This document shows positions 26,592-40,470 of a stretch of 64,000 nucleotides of DNA, piece by piece. Every line of letters starts with the position of its first letter. Position 1 is the first letter of the stretch. Origin of the DNA: Rostratula benghalensis (taxonomy: Eukaryota > Chordata > Aves > Charadriiformes > Rostratulidae); contig VXAI01000090.1 of NCBI GenBank assembly GCA_013399305.1, positions 1,670,095 through 1,734,094 on the forward strand, in the 5' to 3' direction. A program made the translations under genes and the position numbers. The notes beneath the pieces are model-generated. The model was given only the letters and a program-made list of their open reading frames with translations, made no database searches and had not been told where the DNA came from.

Positions 26592-27808
26592 CCCAAAATA
26601 GATTAGAACGACTTACCCTCTTCCCCAGTAATATATAAGGGGCCTAGTATTTGAAACCATCATCCAGAAGTGACAAGATTTCTCTCCACTGCCCAAAAGT
26701 ATCCCAGGCCACATTTTCCTCTTTCCAGTTCCAGCTGTTGCTGTGAAGAGAGCAGTCAGTTGTAGGTGACAGAGCTTGCTGCTGAAGCCCTGCTGCTTCT
26801 CCCTGCGTGGATCCAGGATCTGTGGGGAAGGGCTAGCACTACAGAAAGAATTTGGAAGTCAGGGAATCAGTTTACAGGCAGGATATTTGCATCCGAGCCA
26901 TGTTTGCTAGAGAACAGGCTTAAGATGTGCTTGAGGAGAGGTGAGGGCAATGGTCTGAGAAAAAGCCCTGCCATCTGTCCACCAGGCCCTGGTCCAGTAA
27001 AGCTCTTCTGACCTCACTGCACCACTCACCCTGATGCACTCACAGCAGCAGAACCACCCTTTTGCAGCATCCTGCTCCTTTTCTCCCAAGGGAAGAACTA
27101 CTGCCCTGGCCAAGAAGACCCCAAGTCCCCAAGGCCCAAGAAAATGATGTGAGCTTGTTCCTGGTTGGGAAGAACTGCTAGGAGAGGAAGGGGAAACACC
27201 ATTCTTACACCCTGAAAGAGCACAAAAGGAGGAAGTCAATAAGTAAAGGAGGGAAGAAAGAGCATCTTTTGCCTTCATCTCTCTCCCAAAGACAGCCGTA
27301 ACAACGCTACAGAAATATCCCTCTGAAACTATGTGGACTTCTCTCTGCTACCAAGATATCTAGAGATGCCTGGAACCTTCTGATTCTTATCTCTTGCTCA
27401 TCATCCCACACAGGTTTCCTCTGGCTGTCCTGCTTTTAAGAGAGCCAGTTCTTCCCCTCCTCACCTAAAACTGCTCAAAATATCCTCTACCTTTCTCAGC
27501 CATTTCTTTTCCTACCTACATATCAATATGCTCCTTCCAGTACCCTCCTTCCTCCAGTCCTGTTATCTTCTCAAAACAAATTAAAAGAGATTGAGGATTT
27601 AGGCATTATCAAACTAGGAAGTGAGGTTTGTAGGATATATACGTAACACTTAATTTTAACTATCCTTCATATGTTTTACAAACAATTTTTAAAGGGTATT
27701 TAAGATTTTGGTTTGTTTTATAAATCTTGGTATAGGCTTATTATTTTGTACCATTCAGAAAAGGCCTCATAAAAATGTAAAGCACCTAAAAGAGAAGAGA
27801 AAAGTATG

Positions 27809-27832
27809 ATATAAAAGGAGATATAAAAGGAG
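27809..27832. repeat. Perfect 2 x 12 bp tandem duplication
   Basis: The 12-mer ATATAAAAGGAG occurs twice in tandem without mismatch, which suggests recent slippage or duplication. Each unit contains a TATAAAA string, but no transcript evidence supports a promoter. Confidence 0.9.
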
Positions 27833-30800
27833 AAACATGTGCAAAGAAACACTGATAGGGGTGAAAATCCTAGTGATATATTAATTTTTTTGTGTTGAAC
27901 CAGTAATGATCCCCAAAGTCAGTTTAAACAAATTCTAAACCAATGTGATGTAATTGTCAATAGAATAATAGCATGCATCAGTGGGGTGTAGCCATTTTTT
28001 TTCTTTAATCCCTATTTCCTTCTATTTCGCATTTTATAAAACAGGATTTTATTTTATTTTTTTCAAAAAGACTCAGAACACATTGATTTTTAAAGTTACT
28101 TACAGAATTCTGCCTTGTGAGGTGCAAAATGAACAGGGAAAAACACAAAATGTGGTAAAAGACACTATGGAGCCCTCCCTAATTAAATGTGCGTTACTGA
28201 AGGATTTCCAGGAGTGGAGAAAGGCACTTGTTAAATGAGGCAACAATTTCTATGGAAATGGAAAATAACCACACTCTGAAACTTCCTGCATAAAAATAGT
28301 TAGGCTGGTTGTATGCATTGTGTTATATTTGGTATGTCTTTCCAGATGGAAAAACTTCTCGACTTTCAACTGCAATAGTGACATGGAGTTCTGTTACTCA
28401 AATTAACACAATCCAATTGTGCAGCTTTATTAGCTTAACTTGTAAAGGACAGGTGGATCATGCTAGTCCATCCACGCATGTGACCATGTTCAGCTAATTG
28501 TCTTTAGACATCTTGCTGCCTTTTTGCATATAGTGCTTTCTAGTTAACACTTGAGTTATTTTGCATTTTACTCGATCAATAAAATTCTGACTTTTTAACA
28601 ATGGGTTGCCGTGCAAGCTGCAATTACACAACCTGTTCTGTAACACAGTTGTGGAAACACTGAGGAGCCACTTGGCCAACCAGTCCTCATTCAGTTACCA
28701 CAGTGTCTTACCTTAAGGTCCTGAGTACTTTGCAAAATTCAGGTCACTAAGCACTTAAAAGCAAGCCTCAAATGCAAAATGAACTGAAATCACTGTATGG
28801 AATTTACAACTGAGTTTTCAGAATAGCAGCTCTGCAACGTATGTCAGGATGAATGGAAAGCAATGATTGTTAAGCAACAAAACCAGAGTAAATAAAAATA
28901 GAAAATATTGCATATTCAATGCTTTTTATGTTGAAAGAGTAATAATAAAAAAAATATTTCTAAAATTAATTTAACTATCTTGGCCTCTGAATAAAAGTAA
29001 CTGAGGATAAAGGCTTGAACTTTGGTCTCATTGTGATGGTGTTCCTGGAGCTTAGGATACTTTTCTTGCTTGGATGAAGTTGGTGGCATAACTCCTGCTC
29101 CCTTTGGTGGGCTGGGACTTTGCTCTGAGAGAGGGAACTAAATCCTCTGGCCCTGTCAGATGAATAAAGCACTATGTACTTTCTACTCTGAAAGCAGGTA
29201 ATAAGCTATAAATATCCTATTCCCACCTTCAGTAACAGACAAACCTAGCATTATTGAGATCAGTAACTTAGCAGCAGAAATGGCACAAAAATACCTGGCA
29301 GGTTGAAATCACGGTAACTTGCAGAGCACAGTTCTCTGAAATGACTTCACATAGTTCTGGCCCCATGGTAATATCAGGGACAATGGATGGCAATAAAAAA
29401 TAAACAACCCCCTACTCCAACTTCAACTGTCATTGTATTCTTCCTGGGTGATTACCTGATATGCAAGCAGTTCATGTTCAGGCTCCTGCTGTCTACGCGC
29501 TTTCAAAATACACAGCACAACTCATATTTTTGCAGCACTTATTTTAATCGGGACTTCTGGAATGAAGCTCCACCTAAACAAGAAAACTGGATTGTTCACC
29601 TCTCATTCACATATATTTTCCTGAAAAAATAGCCTTTGTGCAAATGAAGTCTGATTTGCAACTAGCCTTTTACACAGTATTAAGAGGAAGATAAAAATAA
29701 ATCAAGGAGTTCTCATTAGTAAATCTCCACTGGTATTGTTCACTGCTGGCTTGACAGCAAAAATGGTATATTTTTATCACAATTATTATATTAGGCTTGC
29801 ATGGCATGGTTTTGCTTATCATAATAGTAATATTATGTTTATTGAGTAGTTATTTAGATGATGAAGCTTATATTTTGTGTCATAATCTTCAGCAAGAGAC
29901 AATGTAGCATAGGAGCAAGGGGTTTTATTGACTGCTTTTTTATATCAAAGTAATCTTTAGCTATTGATCAAAGCATAGAAATCAAAGACATATAAGGCTC
30001 TACAGTATTTGAAAGACTGAATTATGTTATTAGAGAATGACAGTCATTAATGAATGATAGATATTAATTGTGAGTAAAATGACACAAAAGCTGATCTGAA
30101 GATTTATTAATAGAAAGTGGGATGGTGAAAATATAATTACATACATACGATATACTACATACATTACTTGGACTTACATAAAAAGCTTAATTTCATTGTA
30201 TGAGACTTTTTGATGGATGGGCTAAAACAACTTGAAGCTGACAGGATATGTGTTAATTAGACATTTTGTTATGACTGAATTGTAATTTTAGGGAAACAGT
30301 CTTCATTACGTTTCTGCAGGATATTCTACAAATCGTTTCCTGGCTAAAGATTAGTGAATATTTTTACCAGCAACCTGAGTGTGTGCAGTCAGTTCACTGT
30401 CTCTATGTAATAACCAGACTCATGGACAGTACCTTTTATTCAATATACTGTACTCAGATGCAGTCTCTTGGTACTGATCATTAAACTGTGATAAATAATG
30501 TGTGACCTAACTATTATTAAATAATAAAGGCAAGATGTCTCTTGAGAGCCAGGGCAAGTGTGGGAGGAAGAGAAGCCTGAATTCACCTACCTGTAAGTGA
30601 AAACTGCAAAGAGATCAGAGACAGGGCTCAGACCTGGCCTCAAGACTGTGGGAATTCTCAGCCTCATTATGAGCTCCCCTCTCCCTCTCCTCCCTCAACA
30701 CTGGCAATGTTTTGTGGACAAAAAAATAAACTAAAAACTTTTAAGGGAAGGGGATGTAGATGTTGGGAACTGAACAGCTACAGACCACACTGGTTGGAAC

Positions 30801-33800
30801 TGACTGTCTCCTTCAGTGGTTTGTATTAGTGATCAGTTAAACTTAATGGCTGAAGGAAGCAGATCACTGTCAGACTCTATGACTAAGTATGTGATGTTAT
30901 ATGTATTATGCAATAAGCTGTTATCTGGGCCTGCAAGCAAAATGGCACATCATGTCCATATGGCTAAGCCCTCTTCCTCAAGCACAGCCAGTTTGTGTAT
31001 GCAGCAGGGATACACTAGCAGTTGAGCAAGATGGACAATCGCACACCAGTGTCCAGATCTATCTAATGCTCTTAGCTATGGATGTTGACTAAGCAAAACA
31101 CATTAATGTAATTAAAAGCAGCTAAAATAATCTTTAGTGGATCAGTTAAAAGCATCATTGATGCTACCTGGAAACACATAGGACTGGTGGACACTTAAAT
31201 ATCCGTCCATGTCATAACTGTAAATGATGCATGCTATCTAGTCAGAAGATGGTCTTATTTCTGGCAAAGGATGGCCTTGCCCTTAATAAGTCATAGTCAG
31301 TCACCTATACACGAGTAAACAAGCAGTAAACTGTAAATCAGAAATGTTCAAGGAGTACCATATTCTGTGTAAATATGGAGATTTTTCTTAAAAAGAAAAG
31401 ACCCAAAAAACCGCACCCCACAAGCATTTCATCTCTTCTCTAAGGCAGCAGATCCTGTTTTACAAATTTTTGAGATTAATGGAGTTTGTGATAGCAGGCT
31501 AAATCATGACTGGGATACAGGCCAAAGCTCATAGACATGCTGAGGAAACCCAAAGTTAACACTTAGGCAAGGAGTTAGAATGTGCTGAGAAAGAAAATCG
31601 TCTAGTCTTGACTGAAGCTTGCTCTTTGACGCAAGACCAACACTAACAGCCAAAACTACTGCAGTCAGAAGCAGGTTGAAAGTCATGAATAAGTCAAAAT
31701 CTGAGTTCCCTATGAAGAGCTAGAGCACCATGCTCTGTCCAAAACATCATCCAAATGTGACTATTACAACCATGCACATTAGGTGGGAGATATGTGAAAC
31801 ATGATGGAAGAATGTGCCTCATGGTCAAAGAGGATGACAACGCTGTTGGCTCCCAGCAATTCTTCATGGGAGAGGTAGTTGCAAGCAAAAAAAGAAAATA
31901 GTTGCCATGAAATCGAGTGGTGTGTACTAGTTTTAAACTGGGTATATGTACATGCCTGTTCTATTAGAAATAACAGGACCAGTACTGCTGGAAGACATAT
32001 GAGGACTTGAGGTTTCAGATAATTTGATTAATCCCAGTGGATTATCTAAATTATATACTAACCACAATTTCCCCCATTACTTCCTCCCCTATGCATGTAT
32101 CACATACAGAACTGTCCATAGAATGCATAATAAAGAGGGCTTGATACTAGCAGGTCTAACTACCTATTCCTGTATAAAAGTTCCCCTCTCTTGAGCACAA
32201 ATTAGAAAAACAGGACTTTTTAAGCTTTCAGAAGAGAATGTACTCAATGTACTCTCACAGGACAATTCATGCCCTTGTTATTATCTGTATTTATGTTTTA
32301 TCTAGTTTTTCCCAATCCTCTATTACCCCTGATAACTGAGTGATGACTGTGTACACTTAAACTCATTGCTTAACGGGAAATGTTCTTTTAAGAGAAGGTA
32401 TAAAGACCTAAATGCATGCCTTTGTGCAAAATGAGAAAGCTATTATTGTGATATCATTGTGGGAAAAAAAAGGAGCAATACTGGATTAAATGGGTGTTAA
32501 GGTATGGTCAAGTCAGAGCTCTCATGAAAAGGCAGTGAAACAAAATAAGAATTTGAGGAACTATTAAGGAAATGCAGTATCAATGGAGAATGATGGGAAT
32601 TCAAGGAGTTTTATATAAAATAATGTATCAATGTAATTTTGGATATTGATTTTGAAGCACTATTTTCAAGTTGGCCTTGAGAAGAAGAAGATCCATGGAA
32701 GATCAATAGCTTGCATAACACAGGCAAACTTGTCTCATGGTACTGATCCCCTCTGTTCTTCAGTTATGTATCACAACAGAATTATAAGAATCCACGACAA
32801 CTGACATTTTTTCTCTTAGCATTCCTAGAGAGCACAAGCATTTTGAACCTTTTTGGAAGTTAATCCAACTCTGTTGACTGATTTAGAATGGTAATGTAGG
32901 ACCAGTAATCGTGATCCTAAATTATCACTTGTGGACTTGAGTACTTCTCTACAGTGCTACTGTGTGGCCAGAATATGGAAGAGAACAGAGGATTAATCAT
33001 AACTTTCCTGAGATATTAATGAGCTGGAATTTTCACTGAGAATGTATTAATCCTCGGTGTCCAGGTTTTCCATTGCTGTAAAGTTAAGGAAGGTTGCTAT
33101 ATGAGATTTTGATTGTAAATGAAAGCTGATGTTCCTGTACTATATACAATGAGATACATGGTTATTCTTCTAAAAAGAAAGCATATAGAGAAGTTCTGAC
33201 TGTCACCTCTGAGGATTATCATTAGCATATGATGACTTCCACTTGGATAAAAAATGTATCTATATCTGTACTCATGCTTGTTTATCTGCAGATATTGCGA
33301 GAACTGGTTGAACATCCTGTAGCATATCAATGAAAACTCTTTGCTTCTGCAAGCTAGAACTAGTAAGACACACCTTGAGTGTCATGAGATACTAGTAGGC
33401 AAGCAACACGCCTTTCACACATTAATATGCATGGCATAAGTTTACAGTACATTGTGGAAAGTGTAGGTATGTCTTGAAGGTCAAGATCCTGTTCAAGAGG
33501 AAAGTGTTATAATTTGGAAAATACAGTTTTGGATAAGGTACTGTCACACAGCCCACTCTTCATCTAGTTGTCCTGAAAGTGCTGGTTAATCATGTGTGGG
33601 ATGAACTTCCAAGTAATTTGAAGAGTATCATTAAGGAAAAGTAGACAGAACAAGGCACCCTGTGCCAACATCACTAGAGTTGGCTCTTCCTTAATCACCT
33701 CCTGTATATTTGATGCTGGGAGAGACATTACAGCTTGCACATTCCACCCCTACCAGCAAGCTTCATCTCAGATTAGCAGTCATTGACAGAAAGCTGTATA

Positions 33801-36642
33801 ATTTATGAGGGGTGAGAATTATCTCTTAATTAGCACTTCTGCAAAATCCTTAGCAAAAATCACAACTTAATCTATATTTTCAGAAAAAAATACCAGTATT
33901 TCAGTTTTTCCTGGGGTCTACCCAATTTTTCTGGGCTCATAGAAATGGAATGAAGGGTTAATTCAAGAAGAAAAGCATACTACTAAATGATTCCTTTTAA
34001 TAAGAAAGCATTCCTTATTAAAACTTATCCTTATCCTCTGATTCTGACCTCAAATTAAAGTTTTCTTTCTAAAATAAAGAACTTAATTAAAAAGACAACT
34101 GTTTGATAAAACCTCATATCTAATAATTATTTCACCACATTTAAGAAATGACCTAAAACATAAATTAAGATTCTAACATTTTTTAAAATTCTATAACATT
34201 TTCAGAATAATATATAAATGATATTTCTTTTTCTGTCTTTGCTAAAAGTTTATGTAACAGGATTTTGTTATTATATGCTCAGTTTCTATGATTTCTGATA
34301 AGCTAGTTTTTAAATGGACTGACTTTCAGACCTAAAATATTATCAACATTCTTACCAACTTTCTAATATATTTTATTTGCTTGGATTTTCCCCACACACA
34401 CCTCCAAACCCATTGTCCAATCTTTTAAATTGTCAAGTTTAATTATTTAAATATGTTTTTCAAATGTGGGATGATAATTTCTGACAGTTTTGAAAAGTAA
34501 GTGAATCAGAATGGAGACCTTTAAGAAAAAATTAAGGAAGAACTTGTTAGCAGTCTAGGCAGCCATAGTCTTTGTCTCAGAACAAATGTGTGTATCAGGC
34601 AACGTGTTGAGAGCCCATGCAGTTCCACTTTTCCACAATTTTTCTGGTATTTTTAAGTACAAGCAACTTTGGTCTAATCATATCAAAAACTTAGCTTGAG
34701 CTGCAAGTTGAGGCAATAGGTGAGAAGTGAAAAATTAAATTAGTCTGTTCATTCTCAAAAGGTCAAAGAAATACTTTGCTAAAGTAGTTTCTCTTTTCTG
34801 TTTGTTTGTTTGGGGTTTTTTAAGAGGGCATTTGAAATTTGAAAAGTGTACAAAGTTTCATCCTATTAATTTAAATCACAGAAACCATTATCTTAAAATT
34901 CATTTTTACTTTGACAGAAAAAATATAATTAATTTTAAAATACATCATACAACCAATTGTAATGTCACAAGAAACTTGGCATGTCTCAAGGGCTTGCTAC
35001 ATGTAATACTTCTGGGAAATGCTTGTGCTTTATAAGCATTAATTTATTATTTTTAGAACACTGTTAAGCTTCAACTTCTGCTGTAAACATAGGGAAATTG
35101 GTGTACAGCACAACTAGAACACCAAAATTATGGAGGAAGTTGTGGCTGAGTGAAGGAGGGAGAAAGGAGAGTCTCAAGAGATACGCCTCAAAAAGAGATT
35201 TCATTTGTCTCTCCTTACAACGTTTAGTGTACAGGGGAGCTGTTGGGTGCAACATGCATGTATGTTTAAAGGCAAAATGGGTTACGGGTGGAGCATGAGG
35301 TTTCTCTCTAGGGAGCCTTATATACCCAGAGATGCAGTCTGAAGAAACCTAGAGACAAAGAACAGATAATCAAGGGGTTATAACCGAAGGTTATGTATAC
35401 ATGTGGACTCTGATGTGCTGTTTCCATTTCAGCATGGAATTATATCATACTCCACCTTTTTCTTTTTCATATGATCCTACTTTTAAAATATTATGTAAAG
35501 GATAGCATCATCTTATGTGAACACTTCTAGCCTGGAGAAACGGTGGAGGGCAGGGATGTTATTTTCAGGAAAGGAACATTGTAGTTTTGTTCTCTTTCTC
35601 CAGCTGGATCTTGGATGTTACTATCAGACTGGATGGCTACCTGACTGCTTTTACCAGGGAGTTCAAAAAGTGAAAACCAGCAGGTTACCAAATGACAGGA
35701 AAGTGGGAGTCACATGAAGGAAAGAGCAAAAATGCCTGCCAGCTCTCACAGGGAGCTTACCTGCGGAATCTGTCCCAAATCGTTCCTTGCTAAGCCTTTC
35801 CAGACCTTGCATGTCCGCCATTAACAACTGTAGAAGCAAAACCATTGGATAATTAATCTACACCTGTAGCAGGTACTGTCTTCCACAGTATTGCAAAGAT
35901 ACTGTGATCAACAATTTTGCCTGATGTGATCAATAAATTTGCCTGAAAGGAATCCTAATGAAATTGTATAAACAACCCATTTCACATCAGGAAAGCTGTA
36001 GGAATACTTCAGGACACAGACACTAGTTAGAACTTGCATATTTTGTTTTCATTTTACCTCATTCCATACTTTGCATATTTTCCCTGTCTTGCTTTTACAA
36101 CTCTGTTTTTTAACATGGCTATGGGAACTAAACATGAAGTAGCTCTCTAGTTTATATGAATTAAACAATGAATGAGGTCTGTAAAATTATAACAGAAATA
36201 TTCAAAATAATTGTGAAAATATTGCCTGGGAATGAAGAACCCATAAATATATTACATGCTTTATCTGATATCATGGTGGAGTCAAGGAGAGTTTGTAAAT
36301 ACAATATAAATCAGGATATTGCTCTCATATAATGAGGAATAGAGGTGGATGCTTAGATTATCTTTTATTTTGTGGAATTAATCAGAAACCATATTTTTCC
36401 CTGTACACAGTGAATATTTCATCTCTATACAGCTTAGTGTGCAAGTATTACCTCAAAGCTATCCTGTTTATTTTATTCCTCTTACTATATTTATTTTAAA
36501 ATTCTTGGTGGCCTTTTCAATTTTAAAATAAGCACAGCAATTATTGCTTTTGTTTCACAAACGCATGCATATTAAACAAAGTCAGCTTATCAGAGTGGAA
36601 TAGTTTCGACTTCTGTGTGGTCACCTTCTCCTCTGAAAATAG

Positions 36643-38180
36643 GAAGTAACAATCATTGTAGCAGTGATGAAAATCTTGAACGAAATGAGTAAGTGAATAG
36701 ACATTAGCTAGTTGTCAAGATTCTTCCGCAGATGCGTGAGAGGGACTTCTGACCACCCTGCCCATTCAGTTTTCTTTGGCAGTTGCTCATTTATGTAATC
36801 TGAGTGAGAAAACATTTATTAAAGGCTTCTCTGTTTTTGTAATCGTCAAGGACAGAGGCTGGGGCAGAAGGGTTCCCTTAAGTACAACGCCAGTTTTTTG
36901 GCATCTCTGATGTAACTCCAATGAAACTTCAGCAAAGCAAGCTTGGTATTATCCATAGGTACCTCAGGGATATTGAGACAGCAGCAAAACCTGCTTAACC
37001 TGTTTGCTTTCCCATACTCCTAGACTATAACTAGCTGCCTTATGCCAGCCTCCTGCTTAATTGTTTGATTTAATTGTTTCTCATAGAACCGTAGTTTTTT
37101 CTAACCACATCAACAGCTGTTACACAGTTCTATTGGTTTTCTTGCTTATATTTATAGTTGCTCGATTTTGTTTGTTTGCTTTTGACATTGAGGAGTTTTT
37201 AACTCATCCAGTACTTAATTTAAGGCCCTAATGTTTCTCCCCATGTCATAGAAAGAGATTAGCAAAGTCAGGAGGTTTCATGAGATGAAATTAGCTGAGA
37301 TTCTTTCAATTATGTCTTCCCATGGTGTTGAAAGAAGTCAGGGCCAGAAACTTGTAAGTTCTGCTTGTCCTTGGCATCCTGAAACAAGAAATGTAACAGA
37401 GGCAGTGGGACAGGCCAAATTGCTCCTTTGAATGGTGCAACAGCAATGCAGCTGCTGGAAAGCATTGCAGGCAGATACTTGGACCTCCCTCTATTCTTGC
37501 AAGTGTGAAGTGAAGCATGAAAAACTAAACATTTGTGTAACTTCTGTGATTCACTCTTTCATGAATATATGCAATCATGACAGTGATTAAATTTAAAAAC
37601 CCAAACAACGAAAAGCAATATTTTGCTTGCAAGAGATTGCTTTTTAGATGCCACTATAAAAAAATTCCTTCAACTGAGTACTATTTTCTCTCCTGCCACA
37701 TCCTATTACACAGACTCAGTTGCATTGTCCTTTATTCAAAAACAGGAACAGCCAACGTGTTCCTATCACACATCCCAATGAGTGCTGTCCTTTTTTGAAG
37801 GACATCTCTTAACTTGTTAGCACTTGATTGTGCAAAGGCACATGGTATTGCATGTAATCACCTGTTAACTGCTAAATAAAGGTCTTAATTGCTGTATTTT
37901 CAGCTTTTCCCTCACTTCCCAGGAGTCATTGCCTGTGTTTCTAGCTGCTCAACAGAGAGTTGTTATTCTGACCACATATTATCATATCACTTTCTCCCTT
38001 TCCTCCTCAGCTTGTAATAGGGTCAATTACCGATGTCAGCTTTTGCCGGGTTTTACTGATACCCAGTGGAAATTCCATTATTTTTGCTCTGCCTGCCTGG
38101 CTGTCAGGTCCTGGTCCGGTTGGTCCAGAAGGTGCAGGACAGCGAAAGCCTGCATTGCAAATACCTGGTGCATGGGGGAG
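36643..38180 (+). other. Possible pair of spliced exons (36643-36688, 38011-38180)
   Basis: The second segment, 38011-38180 (170 bases), has a very strong acceptor (CTTTCTCCCTTTCCTCCTCAG) trimmed here to its last part TTCCTCCTCAG, and a good donor GGGAG|GTATGT. Two of its three frames are open throughout. One is Cys/Trp-rich and the other is Gly/Pro-rich near its end. The first segment, 36643-36688, lies between a pyrimidine-rich acceptor ending AAAATAG and ATGA|GTAAGT. Its first frame joins in phase to the Cys/Trp-rich frame of the second. The second segment is also more GC-rich than its flanks. No protein family is recognised, and an lncRNA exon or chance is equally possible. Confidence 0.2.
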
Positions 38181-38429
38181 GTATGTGCACAGAAACTGGG
38201 CAGTGTCCAAGCTGGCGGTGCATTCCCACCTGCTGGAACACAACACAGTGTCCACCTCTCTGTGCAAAGCTTCTGTCAATGTTAGCACATAACCCCCTGA
38301 TATTTTAGCTTACATCCACCTTTACTGGTGGTTTGAACTAGAAAGACAGGCTGCGAATCTGATGAAGTGAGGTAGGTATTCATGCTTCTTATCCCTCCAG
38401 TGCTAGTCTTACTAGGTGCCTGGGTCTGG

Positions 38430-38790
38430 CCTGGAACGACTTCAGACGGGAGAACTTACAGAGGCCTTCCAGTATCTGAAGGGAGACAACAAGAAAGCTT
38501 TTACAAGGGCATGTAGTGGTAGGACAATGGGTAATGGCTTCAAACTTGAAAACAGTAGATTTAGATTAGATATCAGGAAGAAATTCTTTACTGTGAGGGT
38601 GGTGAGGCACTGGAACAGGTTGCCCAGAGAAGCTGTAGATGCCCCATTCCTGGAAGTGTTCAAGGCCAGGCTGGATGGGGCTTTGAGCAGCCTGGTCTAG
38701 TGGGAGGTGTCCCTGCCCATAGCAGGAGAATTGGAACTCAATGGTCTTTAAGGTCCCTTCCAATCTAAACCATTCTATCATTCTATGATT
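38430..38790 (+). mobile_element. CR1 LINE, 3' end, plus orientation
   Basis: This is the 3' end of a CR1 element. It carries the final part of ORF2, which stays open from upstream to a TAG at 38698-38700, and then about 90 bases of 3' UTR ending in ATTCTATCATTCTATGATT. The encoded fragment shows the family's C-terminal signature, including the FFTVRVVRHWNRLPRE block. Compared with the usual CR1 sequence it seems to lack a few bases around 38500. The ATTCTATG-type terminus differs from the ATTCTGTG type at 2512 and 49276, so it probably belongs to another CR1 subfamily. The 5' limit is approximate. Confidence 0.92.
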
Positions 38791-40376
38791 TCTGGGTGTT
38801 TGCCAGACATCTGATTACAGTACCAATGCTTATTAAAAGCCTGTGTATTAAAAGCCAGTTTTGGGTGATTTGGGATGGGATGCAGGGCTGACAGCTCTCT
38901 GCCGCTGGGCTGGCTCTCTGGCTGCCTCCAGCACACAGCCAGAAGGCAAAAGCAAGGGGACATGTTCTGGTTCTGGCCACAGTTCTGACACTGTCGGTTT
39001 TTGCACACAGACATGGGAATGAACAGAGGTTTGAGACTGACATGTATTGTCTACCTGAAATGGGAGAATGGTCCTGAAGATGGAAAGGGAGAGAGGATAA
39101 CCAGAAAAAAATGTCCAGTCTAGAACTCTGCAGACTGCCCTTTAGCAAAGTTAGACACCCAAGTAGCTCTTGCCTTCCTCAAGGATCTGAAGGTGCAAGC
39201 AATCCCCACTCATGGAAAGACACTTTGCTATATTTAGGACACATCACCATTCACCCCCTTGCATTTGATTACCTGTGCCAGTCCCTCCTCACAGATACAC
39301 CCCTTGCTGGGTGCTGGGCAACTGGACTGCTCATCCAGACCCAAGTCTGGCCTCAGGACACTCCACTGTGTGAAGGATTCTGAACGCATACCTCCTGCCT
39401 CCTAATTCAATTCAGCAGGACCTGAGCAGAGCTTGGACAGAAGTGAAGGCAAAGGAGGACCAAGAAAGCTCTTGGAGGGCCTGTAGTTCCTGGGGAAGGC
39501 ACACCAGATGAACCTTGTGGGACACGTGAGAATAAAATAGGGTGCAGTCTTTCCAGGGAGATGACTTGTGCTGAAGGGAACTGGGTACCTGGTATGTTCA
39601 ACACCCTTATTCTTTCCTCTTAAGAAGAAAGTAAGAAAGCCCTATAAGTAAACCCGTATTTACTCACTATTTCTCCCCCCCTTGAATCAATAAAACCATA
39701 CTATCATTTTGTACAGAGGTGGGAATGAAATGGTAAAACTAGTTTGAATCCAGGACTGTTTTCCACTTTTGAAATGTTCAAAAAAACCAACAAACCAACT
39801 CAGAAAACAAAACAGCAACTAGATATAAATTTCTATTTTGCCTCTATGGCTTCAACAATTACTCTGTATCATGTCATTCATTTGAAAATATAGTTTCTCT
39901 TTGGAAAGGGCCTCTCTACTATGTTCCAGTAGCTACAGCCTCACACTTCAAACTTTCTTTTCATTATGGAAATACAAATTTTTATTTTGTGCATTTGTTG
40001 AATATCCTGCTGACTATTAGCTCACAAAAATATTTTCCTGGAGCTCTGCAATATCACAACAATGGTGGCAATTTATGAAATGTGGATGTTTTCATTATTT
40101 ATCATCCTTTTTACTACCTAGCTCAGTACTTCCGCCATATTTGTCAGCCATCTCAAAAACAGGTAATTAGGTTTTATGGGTCTAATTTTAATTGTCTGTT
40201 GTGTCTTATATTGTTGTGTTTTCTTACACAGCTGCAATGAGGCAAGGAAGAAGAAATACATTGCATTAAACCAACTGAGATACTTATGAGTTATGGTACA
40301 GGTAGCCACAAATTACTATTGTGTGGACTCCTCCCTGAATAGATCTCACCTACCTGAACAATATATTGTGAAATTT

Positions 40377-40470
40377 NNNNNNNNNNNNNNNNNNNNNNNN
40401 NNNNNNNNNNNNNNNNNNNNNNNNNNNNNNNNNNNNNNNNNNNNNNNNNNNNNNNNNNNNNNNNNNNNNN
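40377..40470. other. Assembly gap (94 N)
   Basis: Ninety-four undetermined bases. The flanks (GTGAAATTT on the left, GGTAGGGGTGGAG on the right) do not show what is missing. The length is not a round placeholder, so it was probably estimated from read pairs or an alignment. Confidence 1.

Larger units (their letters stand above)
22051..36642. other. Non-coding AT-rich DNA
   Basis: No gene is supported. Simple repeats include (AT)n at 23631-23642, T-rich runs at 24431-24460, 24819-24834 and 26573-26591, and (CAG)5 at 26356-26370. A 12-bp tandem duplication lies at 27809-27832. A somewhat GC-richer stretch at about 26700-27600 has open frames on both strands (for example 123 codons on minus, 26907-27278) but no recognisable protein. 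A splice-like 41-base segment (23773-23813) sits between a strong acceptor and a GTAGGT donor. Confidence 0.6.

Noticed and set aside
26907..27278. 123-codon minus-strand open frame
   Set aside because: It lies in a GC-richer patch with open frames on both strands. No domain, splice support or codon pattern was recognised.
35040..35400. TATA-like string and purine-rich stretch as a possible LTR
   Set aside because: No paired termini, primer-binding site or polyadenylation signal in the right order was found.
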